DNA from: CAJBLF01 sp964424505
Lineage (GTDB): Bacteria; Patescibacteriota; Gracilibacteria; Absconditabacterales; Absconditicoccaceae
Length of the DNA stretch: 19,927 nucleotides
NCBI GenBank assembly: GCA_964424505.1
Contig: CAYRIQ010000012.1
Span: 1 to 19,927 of the forward strand
Direction: 5' to 3'
Position 1 is the stretch's first letter, and each line of letters starts with the position of its first letter. The notes beneath the pieces were generated by a model. It had not been told where the DNA came from. It made no database searches and was given only the letters and a program-made list of their open reading frames with translations. Positions 7,799-16,309 of the stretch are shown here, in pieces. The translations under genes and the position numbers were made by a program.

Positions 7799-9991
7799 AT
7801 GTTACTAAACAAACAATACAGATATATAGGCCTAGACTTTGAAACGACAGGACTCGATGTTACCAAGGATGAACCCAATCAAGACACCGAGCCACATGGA
7901 AGACCTCCTTGCACTGAACGGGCGCCACGCATCCGCTGCGGGTGGCNNNNNNNNNNATCATTGATCAAACCAGACAAAAAAACAGATGAACTTAAACACA
8001 TTGTAGGATTCATCACCTGACTTTCAATCGCAGAATTGGAAACAGCACCAACAAGAGACACTATATTGTTAGAAATTGGACAATTTTTTGGAGAAGATAC
8101 AATTATTATCTGACACAATATCATGTTTGATCTCGATTTTTTACAAAAATATTTTCCAACACTTCATTATCATACCCATATAGACACCTTTCAATTAGCA
8201 CAAACTATAGTACATTATGCACCAAGTTATGCATTAGAAGTATTGATAGAAAATCTCAAATCAGAAAGTACATTCAATAGTATTTTTAGTCAAGAAAATC
8301 ACGGTGAAGAAAAATCACACAATGCATTTTTTGATACAAAAAACAGCATAAAATTATTTCTTTATGCTATACAATATATATATGAATTGATACAAAAATA
8401 TCCAAATCTTGTAAATATTATTAGACAAACAACAGGTATATGGAGCGAAATATTAGAACTTTCTAGCTATCAAAATATACCAAACACACACATCAGTTTT
8501 CCTGCATTGGAAAGAATCACACCTAGCCACACCAGTCTACCAAAAACTGGAGAAGAAATTGATACCAAAAATTTAGAAAATCAAAAGAAATATTACATCG
8601 GAAACATTGCTATCAAAAAAATACTTACAGATATTGCAACCAATAAAAATGTTATAGTAGTATTTCAAAATATCCAAAAACTTGACATAGCAAAATCCAT
8701 ACTCAATGATATGTGAGTAAAAAATATTGGATTCACAAAAGAAGAACAAACCATCAATCCCGAAACATTTCAAAAATTTTTGAATAAAGGAATATTTAGT
8801 CAGGAAGAATGTTTTTTTGTTATCAAATATCTCTCTCATCTCAAAAAATGACTTGGTGTGCTCAATCTCAACAATCCACATGACCATAAAATATATTATT
8901 ATATCAAAGATACAAGAAATCAGATAAAATACCCTATTGTACTGACCACACATCACGGATTATTTACATACATGCAAAACGAAAATAATGTATATCAAGA
9001 CTATGATATTTGTTTTTTTGATACAGAACAACGGTATAAAAGCTACAATTTTTTTCTTTCTAGTCCGTGTGATCTTTATTACACATTAAACAGTATAGAA
9101 TCTTTTTTGTATCAAGAAGAAGTAGAAAATCAGATCAAAAAAATCACAAAACAAAACGAAGAAAACACACTAGAGCAGTTTGTAAATACATTTCAAATAT
9201 TTATAGGCGTGGTATTCAACGAAAGCAAAAAATTATTTATCAAAAATGAAGCTACTATGGTTTCACACGATCCTATCCGAGAGCATAGTGATTTTTACCA
9301 GACCAATTTATTACGAAAACAATTACTTAACAAAAAAGATTTACTTAAACATGTTCTTTCACAAGAAAATTATATCACATTGGAAACACATATAAAACAT
9401 ATCCAAAAAGTATTTGATACTGTACTCAATATTTTTAAAAAAACGTATGGTAATGGAGACTATTATTTTACTTATGGAGAAGCACAAAAATTTACTGATT
9501 GGAAAGAATTTATAGAGATATTCAAAAATAAAGTTATCTTTTTTTCCAATACCAATAAACAGCTCACACGATTAAGTACGACAGAAATAAATACCACCAC
9601 AACAACAAAAAATATAATATCTATACCAAGAATCGAAGATATTATTACACATCTCAAACAAAAACAACAAAATGAATCTACGTACAGTTGTTTTATTTTT
9701 TCTCCAAAAAAAGAAGAATCCAAAAAAATATTTGAAGATATATGCAAAAACAATATACATAATCAAACAGAAATTCTTGTAGAAAATATTACAGGAGGTA
9801 TCGGAAAAAATATATTCAAAGCAAAACAAAATAAAAACAAAATAATCATCTGAGGATACAATTTTATTTTGTTTCTCTATGCCAACAAAATTTCACTTGA
9901 TGAAATTATCCTTTTCAACATAAAATGACCTAGTGAACAATATATTATGGATGATATACAATGGTACAACAACAATAATCAAGTAGAATAA
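7799..9991 (+). CDS. DnaQ-type 3'-5' exonuclease fused to degenerate DinG-like helicase region (contains assembly gap)
   Basis: The frame runs from the ATG at 7799 to the TAA at 9989 (730 codons counting the gap; UGA as Gly). The N-terminus has the three DEDDh exonuclease motifs: DFETTG (residues 13-18), GHNIMFD (106-112) and HNAFFD (174-179), as in DNA polymerase III epsilon and DinG-type exonucleases. The remaining 500 residues follow the DinG layout without its motifs: KKYYIGNIAIKKIL where Walker A should be, VLTTHHGLF like the DinG 'vtNHalL', FFDTEQ in place of DEAH, and IIIGGYNFI near the end. I infer an active exonuclease with a pseudo-helicase tail. About residues 25-52 are disrupted by non-native sequence and ten Ns, so the true sequence there is unknown. 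Several CGA/CGG codons would be Trp. Confidence 0.75.
7870..7956. other. Assembly gap (10 N) with apparently foreign GC-rich contig end
   Basis: Ten Ns occupy 7947-7956. The roughly 75 bases before them are abruptly GC-rich against AT-rich surroundings and break the exonuclease reading just where a conserved strand ('DEPIQIG'-like) should follow. In another frame they encode a sensible-looking HMEDLLALNGRHASAAGG. This looks like a misjoined or contaminated contig end at a scaffold gap. Confidence 0.8.
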
Positions 9992-10012
9992 TTTTATATA
10001 GTATATATATTG

Positions 10013-10933
10013 ATGAATACCAAAACAATAGTCAAATTCATCATAGCTACGACAGTATTTTATCTCTTTTTAGCGGGTAATATTTTTCATATAGGAGATT
10101 TATTATCACCAAAAAACAAAGATTATGTAGACAATAATATAGCACAAGAAGAATGAACTTTAGAAGAAATATATTTTGAAAACAGTACATACAAAGCCAC
10201 AACAGGACATTTTTCAGCCAATGAAACAACAGACATAGCAGATATATGTGACAGTACAAATATATGTGATAAAATACAATTCAACGGACAATTTACCGAC
10301 ACAGAAAAATATAGTTATATTAAAATAATCAATAAAATAACAAATTTTATCGATGAAAATAGCAATGAAGAGACACCAATAAATGAAGTAATAGACATTA
10401 TTGAAATCAGCAAAGAACATGGAAATAGAAGGGGCTATGCAACACGAAACACCATTATATTCAATATTTGATCAGTCCAATCTAAAAAAGAATTCATAGA
10501 GCTCTCGACACACGAAATAGGACATATTACAGACTTAGGATATATTCAGTGATCAGCATCCAAAAAGGATAAAAATTTTACAGAATATGGTCATGATGTG
10601 TTTGCTATCAACGATCTCTCTTTATTATTTTATAAATTATCACGAAACAACGAAACAATAAGAAAATCAACAACCAAAAAAAAAGATTTTTGTAGCTGAT
10701 ATGGGATGAGTGATCCATTTGAAGACTTTGCAGAATGTTTCAATTTATATACAAATCATAACAGTTTTTTTAGACAAATAGCCAAAACCAATCCTATTCT
10801 CAAAAAAAAATATAATCATATTGCCAATATATTTGAAGGAGAGTATATTAGTTCAAATAGCCAAGACCTCAAACTCATCAAAACAAATTCCACACGAAGA
10901 CCACGAGATACGACAAAATTAAGTATAAATTAA
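10013..10933 (+). CDS. Putative membrane-anchored zinc metallopeptidase (HEIGH motif)
   Basis: A 306-residue frame from the ATG at 10013 to the TAA at 10931, with UGA as Gly (QEEG, NIGS, IQGS, CSGYGMS). Residues about 7-25 form one hydrophobic helix (FIIATTVFYLFLAG), a signal anchor. THEIGHITD at 166-174 is an HExxH zinc-metallopeptidase motif (H167, E168, H171) with an Asp three residues on; EDFAECF at 237-243 supplies a plausible third zinc ligand (Glu) as in gluzincin-like enzymes. An ATW-type CGA (YAT-CGA-NTI) and others would be Trp. It starts 21 bases after the exonuclease gene and lies 39 bases before ftsW, so co-transcription is likely. An extracytoplasmic protease is the probable role; the substrate is unknown. 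Confidence 0.78.
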
Positions 10934-10972
10934 TACTATACAATTACATTTTAATTATTAGTCATATTACGT

Positions 10973-12109
10973 ATGCCCATTATTATAGCAGGAATCATTT
11001 TAACTGTTTTTGGCATACTTGCTATTTATAGTGTAAGTATCCATGAATCTTTTACGCTAACAATTTCCATGATAGCAAGTGGAAAAATACATGGAGATCC
11101 ATCAAATTATTTCTATTTTTTTAGACAATTAAGAAATATGGGTATTGCATTGATTATGTGATGAATAACATATGCTATCCCCATAAAGTTTTTTCAAAAA
11201 AACAAAAATATTACCATCATAGCTATAGTACTTATGATTTTACAAATAGCAGTATTTATTCCCGGTATCGGAGTAGTACTCAATGGAGCAAGAGGATGGA
11301 TCAATATACCTTTGCTTCCCAGTATCCAGCCAGCTGAATTTTTTAAATTATGATATGTGCTTTTCTTATGATGATGGCTAATAAGAAAATACAATAAAGT
11401 AAATACCAAAGAATTTTTTGTTTCATTTATCATACTCAATGCAATATTATTTTTTGTGTTTTTATTGATTCCTGATTTAGGGACAGTAATGATTTTAGCA
11501 ATTGTATGATGTATTATGTGCCGATATGCAGGGGCAAAAATCAAATACATTATACGGATGATATTATGATGACTGGCAACAGGAGTGATAATAGGAAGTA
11601 TTGCAGGAATGGTCAGTGAAAGATTTGTATATATCCAAAAAAGGTTTACTTATTTTATAAGTTCAAGTGTAGATCCACAAGCAAGACAAATAGGATGGCA
11701 AAATCAGCAAGCATTATTGGCGATAGGTGGTGGATGATTGATTGGGAAGTGATATGGAAAATGATTACAAAAATTTGGGTTCATCCCAGAAGCACAAAGT
11801 GACTTCGTTTTTGCAGCATTTTCAGAAGAGATATGATTTGTAGGAAATAGTATTTTATTGTGATTGTATATATATATTGCATATTATTTTTTGACACGTC
11901 TGCGTGATATAAAAGACGATCACAAAAAAATGATAGGAATAGGGATCCTTTCTTTGATTTTAATCCAAGCATTTGTAAATATTTGAGTTAATATAAAAAT
12001 ATTACCAAACACTTGACTGACATTACCTTTCGTTAGTTATTGAGGGACAGCACTTATGGTAAATTTTATAGAAATCATTCTCCTGTATAAAATTCTCAAA
12101 AACAAATAA
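10973..12109 (+). CDS. ftsW: FtsW/RodA/SpoVE family cell-shape or division protein
   Basis: SEDS-family proteins polymerise lipid II into glycan strands with a class B PBP. The 378-residue frame (ATG at 10973, TAA at 12107) needs UGA as Gly many times. It is multi-pass hydrophobic and carries the family's marks: GARGWINI with IQPAEFFKL (about residues 103-124), LIPDLGTVMI, QKRFTYFISSSVDPQARQIG (the FtsW 'R..aF.dP' loop), LAIGGGGLIGKG, FIPEAQSDFVFAAFSEEIGF, and LPNTGLTLPFVSYGGTALM near the end. These favour FtsW slightly over RodA but do not decide it. TM helix positions with CGA/CGG (C-CGA-YAGAK, II-CGG-MIL) make more sense as Trp than Arg. It is expected in the cytoplasmic membrane. Confidence 0.92.
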
Positions 12110-12137
12110 AACAAATATTTAGTTCTATACAAATACC

Positions 12138-12995
12138 ATGCATATAGAAATAGACAAAAACAATTTACTGACCATTTTCAATGAAAACATTCCAAAAACC
12201 AAACAATATACCTATCACGTTTGAGGTTATCATTTTTCTGATTTTGATAAATGAATGATTACAATCCACAAAAAAGAAATAAGAATAATCAATCTCAAAA
12301 ATTTAGGAGATAATATGAGCATAATTTATATTAAAAAAAATAGCTATTCAAATAAAATATTAGATCATGAAGCAGTAATACATGCTTTTTGTCTCTTTGA
12401 GAGCTTTGATGAAAACACCGGACAAAAATATTATTTCATCCCAAAATTCCAAGAGAAAAACCTAGGAAATACAAATATTATTTTAGAAAAACTCAATATC
12501 CCAATTACCATCCAAAAAACAATTAAGGGATTTTGTATACATAATACTCCATCAACTAAACTCCAAAAAAAATATTTTTCGTTCCTTTTTGGACTAAGCC
12601 TTCTTTACGGAAAACTTACTATAAAAAACAATGAACTGATAGCTATAAAAATACATATTCCACTCTTTGGACAATTTTTAAAATACGAAGAAATATTTAA
12701 TAATATGCAAAAAGACCTAGCTCAAGAAGGGATATTTGTCTCTACAAGTCTCCAAAAAAACAATGATTGAGCTATATACCAAATTTCATGTAACGACTAT
12801 GAAATACTAGAAGCATTTGCTGATTACTACAAAGCTATTGAAAATATCAACAAAATCCCTAAACACGAATTTGCTTTAGAAATCAAGAAGCAACTGATAG
12901 AATTTATCACCACAAATCCAGAAATTCCTACAGAAGGAAAATCTAAGACAATAAAGCAATTACAAGAAGGAACAATAAAACTATTAACAAAATAA
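12138..12995 (+). CDS. Unknown protein with LAGLIDADG-like segment
   Basis: A 285-residue frame from the ATG at 12138 to the TAA at 12993, with three UGA-Gly codons (HVGGYH, DKGM, NDGA). It lies 28 bases after ftsW and 9 bases before tRNA(UCG). Around residues 139-160, KYFSFLFGLSLLYGKLTIKNN resembles a LAGLIDADG helix and following strand (FL.GL.dadG....), and AIKIHIPLFGQFLKYEEIF looks like the next strand-helix unit. The acidic catalytic residue of the helix is replaced by Tyr, so it would not be an active homing endonuclease of the classical type; a DNA-binding derivative is possible. No signal peptide or membrane helix is visible. The family call is weak, but the gene itself is well supported by its coding frame. 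Confidence 0.65.
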
Positions 12996-13004
12996 TAGTT
13001 GTAT

Positions 13005-13075
13005 GGGGCGTTGGTGTAATGGTAACATAGCGGTCTTCGGAACCGTTGTCAGGGGTTCGATCCCCTTACGCCCTG
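13005..13075 (+). tRNA. tRNA with anticodon UCG, predicted to insert Trp at CGA/CGG
   Basis: Cloverleaf: acceptor GGGGCGT pairs with ACGCCCT (terminal G-U), anticodon stem GCGGT/ACCGT with loop CTTCGGA (anticodon UCG), T-arm AGGGG/CCCTT with loop TTCGATC, discriminator G73, CCA not encoded. By anticodon alone it would be called tRNA-Arg. However, G73 and the anticodon arm CGGTCTTCGGAACCG resemble bacterial tRNA-Trp (CGGTCTCCAAAACCG), and the acceptor GGGGCG/CGCCC also resembles tRNA-Trp. With U34 it can read both CGA and CGG. Together with conserved-Trp positions in neighbouring genes, I infer that it is charged with Trp. A plus-strand terminator lies at 13124. Confidence 0.85.
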
Positions 13076-13093
13076 GGTTAAATAAATTAGTAT

Positions 13094-13116
13094 AAAAAAT
13101 AGTGCCAAAAGTGGCA
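13094..13116 (-). terminator. Minus-strand terminator inside the recombinase 3' end
   Basis: On the minus strand TGCCA (13112-13116) pairs with TGGCA (13103-13107) over a 4-base loop, followed by CTATTTTTTA. It would stop recombinase transcription before the tRNA although the reading frame runs on. The stem is short. Confidence 0.45.
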
Positions 13117-13123
13117 TAAATAA

Positions 13124-13155
13124 GCGGAATACTTGGTGTTTGTATCCCGCTTTTT
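13124..13155 (+). terminator. Plus-strand terminator after tRNA(UCG)
   Basis: GCGGAATAC (13124-13132) pairs with GTATCCCGC (13142-13150, one G-U) over a 9-base loop and is followed by TTTTTG. It ends the ftsW-to-tRNA transcript. The same bases encode the recombinase C-terminal motif SGIQTPSIP on the other strand. Confidence 0.75.
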
Positions 13156-14086
13156 GTATTGTAGTAAATCTCGTTGTTAAATAACACACCAATTAGTAGG
13201 CGTTTCAATTCTAAGCTCTCTATGTTTCGTATCGAAATAGGATTTTCAAGAATTGCTTTGGTCTCTTCGATAAGTCTTTCAATATCTATGTCTGTGTATG
13301 TTTCTCCTTTTGAAAGTTTGTTATTTATTGTTTCTTCTTCATTTAGAAATCCAATCATCTGATTCTCATATAAATAGACTAATTTTTCGTTGTTTGTAGC
13401 TAACATTCTTTCTTGAAGAAGCTCTATCTTCTTTCTAAGTTCTTTTAGTGTCTCATTAACAGATTTGTTAAGCTCTTTCTTTATCATATCTTTTTCTTCC
13501 CAGAATTTTTTCAGCGATCTTTCAAATAGTTTGAGAGTGCCTGAATCTATCGACATATGTTTCAGGTGTTCTATGAAGGCAGAATGTATTTCTTTGTTTC
13601 AAATTGATTTACCATACCTCTCACACTTTTTTTGTCTGCAAAGGTAATAGAAGTAATGATTCCCATTTTTACTTTTGGATGGAGCTCCAGTCATGGTATG
13701 CCCACAGCATTCGCAACGTAAAGCTCATCTTAATGGTAGTTGTAGTGATATTTCAGATTCTTCATATGATTTGTATAATTGTTTGGGCGTTATCCTTTCT
13801 GTGATTTTTTCTAGAGTACTTAATGAGATAATCGGTTCATGTTGTGCTTTTACCATTTTGACGTCCCAAGCTTCAAAATCTATATATCAAGCATAGAATA
13901 ACAGAGATTCCTTGAAGAGGATTTGCTCAACGAAAGAATTGTTTATTGCATTTCATTTTCTAGAAACCAATCCTTTTTCATTTAGGAAATCTTTGAGTTT
14001 AGCTTTGTTTAAAATGATTCCATCTCCAAGTAATTCAAGTCCTTCTTTTAATATTTTTGCATCTTCTTTTGTTGTTACTAATATCC

Positions 14087-14497
14087 TTCATCCATAGAGG
14101 ATCTTTTCTTTTTTTTCTTCGGCCTGCTACTACATCTAGATTTTCAGTCTCTAATTTATCGTAGAGTCTGATGATGTCTTTTGGATCGTTTTGACCATCA
14201 CCATCTAGAGTCACTATGATATCTCCACTTGCAGTCCTTAGTCATGCATCTAGTCCTATAGATTGTCAGTAGTTTTTCTGTAAATCAATGGCTATGATAT
14301 TGCTGTATTTACTTTTAGCTTCCAAAATTTCTTCTCGAGTATTGTCTTTGCTTCCATCATTTACCAAAATTATTTCATTCTCCCAGTTCTTAAAATCCTG
14401 GCTTAATGATTGTGATATCTCATCGCAGAGAGAGTATGTTGCCTTCTTCATTATAGAAAGGAACGATTACAGAAATTTTTTTTGTTTCTTTGCTCAT
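14087..14497 (-). pseudogene. GT2 glycosyltransferase (DPM1-like), frameshifted and 3'-truncated
   Basis: Starting at the ATG at 14497-14495, the frame gives MSKETKKISVIVPFYNEEGNI, the classic GT2 start. It then shifts near 14440-14455, within a CTCTCTCT run, into the frame giving SLCDEISQSL, EIILVNDGSKDNT, LQKNYGQSIGLDAGL, VTLDGDGQNDP (the DxD-containing acceptor loop) and DVVAG-CGA-RKKRKDP. One extra base explains the shift. CGA falls where the family has Trp (DVVsGWRK.RKDp), and also in DNT-CGA-EEI, where Trp is common. Homology ends after KRKDPLWMK, only about 135 residues in, where recombinase sequence begins in a different frame; the C-terminal part and any membrane helices are lost. 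It starts 4 bases after the epimerase stop, so it was part of that operon and probably transferred sugar to a lipid or polysaccharide. Confidence 0.8.
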
Positions 14498-14501
14498 ACA
14501 A

Positions 14502-15464
14502 TTAGTCTATATGATAAAATGATTTATACCAGTCTACGAAAACTTTTAATCAGTCTTCTAATTTTGTTTTTGGACTCCATCAAAGCTTCTCTTTTGTGTC
14601 AGATATATCAGCTCGAATTTTATTTACATCACCTGCTTGCATAGGGAGGTATTCTTTGATAAAGACTTTGCCAGTGAGTTTTTCTAGGGTTTCTACCAAT
14701 GTATTTACTGTTGTCGGAGTATCATTTCATAGATTGAAAATACTATAATTTTCTGGATTGGTATATTCAAGAGCTTTGAGGATTCCATCTACTATATCGT
14801 CTATATAAGTGAAGTCTCTTTCCAAAATTCATCATCAATATATCGATATATTTTGATTGTTGTATAACTTATCTAGGAATCCAAAATATGCCATATCTGG
14901 CCTTCCTCGTGGTCCATAAACAGTAAAGAATCTAAGTCATACAGTTGATATCCCAAAAAGATGACTGTAACTATGTGCTATGAGTTCATTTGCTTTCTTG
15001 GTAGCGGCATATAGTGAAATCGGAGTATCTACGTTATCTATCGTAGAAGAAGGTTGTTTTTCGTTGTTTCCATATACACTAGAACTAGATGCATAAACTA
15101 CCTTATTTACCTTGTATATTTTTGCCAATTCCATGATATTTGCAAATCATACAATGTTTGATTGTATGTATACATCAGGATTTTCTATACTATATCTTAC
15201 TCCAGCTTGTGCTCATAGATTGCAGATTTTATCTATTTTATGATTTAAAAAAATTCTTTCTAAATCAGATTTATTTGCTAGATCTCATTGTACAAAAACA
15301 AAATTGGGATATATTTCCAATATTTCTCTTCTACCTTTTTTTAAATTGATATCATAATAATCATTTTCATTATCAAATCATATTACCATTTCTCCTTTTT
15401 CCAAAAGATATTTGGATACATGAAATCAGATAAATCCACTAGATCCTGTAACTAGATAATTCAT
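14502..15464 (-). CDS. NAD-dependent sugar epimerase, UDP-glucuronate 4-epimerase-like
   Basis: The frame starts at the ATG at 15464-15462 and ends at the TAA at 14504-14502: 320 residues with UGA as Gly. It is an extended SDR: TGSSGFIGFHV near the N-terminus (GxxGxxG NAD site), GDLAN, LGAQAGVRYSIENP (the family's AAqAGVRYS), YASSSSVYG, the catalytic SLYAATKKANE (YxxxK), LRFFTVYGP-CGA-GRPDMA, RDFTYIDDIVDGI, FNLGND and a C-terminal GDVNKI-CGA-ADIS..LGWSPKT. UDP-GlcA epimerases have YGPWGRPDMA and often TWAD/TYAD there, so CGA as Trp fits both sites. It would interconvert UDP-GlcA and UDP-GalA, or a related sugar pair, for surface polysaccharide. The broken GT2 follows in the same operon. Confidence 0.92.
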
Positions 15465-15558
15465 AGCAATATTTTATTAAATAAATTATTTTTCTTATAG
15501 CTATTTTAATTGGTAAGGCAATTGAAATAAATTCTGTTTCATGGTCTTATTCTACGAT

Positions 15559-16188
15559 TTATTCAAGACAATAACTCCATATTATTTCATTCTCAGAGGA
15601 ATACAAAGCTATAGTATCGATAAATATATCTAATTCTTTCATCTCTTCTAAAATCATATTTTGAGCTAGTGTTCATTTTTCTATACGAGTATAGTTCGAT
15701 ATGTTCATATGATCAGCTATATGCTCAATGTATTCTTTAGATTTTTGCTCTGCAGGCAAGCATTTCTCTATGTTTTCTACATATTCTTTACTTTGATTTA
15801 TTCATATTTTATCGAGAACATTATTTATATTGCCTGCCAAATTCATCATAGATTTATCTTTGAATAATAGAGCATTCCAACAACATCATTGAGGATATTT
15901 TTTTATCATTTCAGGGTCTTGCCACACTCGTTCATGAACCTTATTTGTAACCTCTATTGGCTGTATCAGGAATTTACGAATATCTTTTGTTGCACACTGA
16001 ATTTTGTGTTTTAGATTTGATATGTCTTTATCTCAAACCTTAATCTTGGCCAAGGTGATATGTACGCTTCCAGTGGGTTTCGAATTAGTATATCTAAAAT
16101 CATTAGTATAAAAGAATTCTCTAAGTTTATTTAGTTTTTCTCTAGACTCCTTATTGGGTAATGCAATTATAGTATAAATATCACTCAT
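15559..16188 (-). CDS. 2H phosphoesterase-like protein (2'-5' RNA ligase-like)
   Basis: A 209-residue frame from the ATG at 16188-16186 to the TAA at 15561-15559, with four UGA-Gly sites (KVGDK, PQGCC, KIGIN, EKGTL). It begins MSDIYTIIALPN and has SVHITLAKIKV with H43-x-T45, the first HxT/S motif and strand of the 2H superfamily. The second copy is not clear: the candidate EKGTLAQN lacks the His. The C-terminal FIDTIALYSS followed by IIWSYCLE matches the usual last strands. Either the enzyme is degenerate or the second motif lies elsewhere. It is separated from the epimerase by 94 bases and faces away from the standard-code island. An RNA-processing or cyclic-nucleotide role is possible but not shown. 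Confidence 0.65.
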
Positions 16189-16217
16189 ATATATTTTTTA
16201 TTAAAAGTAAATAGCTA

Positions 16218-16246
16218 TTGACATTACGCTACATAATATATATAAA
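16218..16246 (+). promoter_or_regulatory. Strong sigma70-type promoter for the GT4 gene
   Basis: TTGACA (16218-16223) and TATAAA (16241-16246) are separated by exactly 17 bases, close to consensus. It is the best promoter match in the window and sits 64 bases upstream of the GT4 start codon. Bacteroidota typically use a different promoter type, so this argues against simple import with a Bacteroidota promoter. Confidence 0.65.
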
Positions 16247-16250
16247 CATA

Positions 16251-16270
16251 TAGATATCAAGAGATATCTA
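16251..16270. promoter_or_regulatory. Perfect inverted repeat at the expected transcription start (operator candidate)
   Basis: TAGATATC (16251-16258) and GATATCTA (16263-16270) form a perfect 8-base inverted repeat around AAGA, beginning 5 bases after the -10 box. The position suits a repressor operator; in RNA it would be a 5' hairpin capping the leader. Confidence 0.45.
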
Positions 16271-16309
16271 GAAGATAAAAATGATCATTAACAACTAAAA
16301 AAACATAAA

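Larger units (their letters stand above)
12984..14126 (-). pseudogene. Large serine recombinase, 5'-truncated (catalytic domain missing)
   Basis: Large serine recombinases integrate phages and mobile elements. The open minus-strand frame (UGA as Gly) contains only the later domains: a recombinase domain (EEDAK-like TKEDAKILKEGLELL, then FLNEKGLVSRKGNAINNSFV and LLFYAGYIDFEAWD, HEPIISL), the zinc ribbon (LRCECCGHTMTG ... YYLCRQKKC, four zinc-ligand cysteines), a long coiled coil (MIKKELNKSVNETLKEL onward) and the C-terminal LKRLLIGVLFNNEIYY ... GIQTPSIPLIY. The N-terminal resolvase domain with the catalytic Ser is absent: the frame hits a stop at 14127-14129, and upstream sequence belongs to a GT2 gene. 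The 3' end continues past the family's usual end, antisense through tRNA(UCG), to a TAA at 12984. It is presumably inactive, a remnant of an element next to a tRNA. Confidence 0.82.

Noticed and set aside
7799..8020. A separate short ORF across the N gap
   Set aside because: It is the exonuclease N-terminus plus non-native sequence, not an independent gene.
13005..13075. Plain tRNA-Arg call from the anticodon
   Set aside because: The anticodon alone suggests Arg, but conserved-Trp positions at CGA/CGG and Trp-like tRNA features argue otherwise; kept as a UCG tRNA with predicted Trp charge.
15140..15349. Plus-strand 69-codon frame over the epimerase
   Set aside because: It is antisense to a well-supported SDR epimerase and has no family features.
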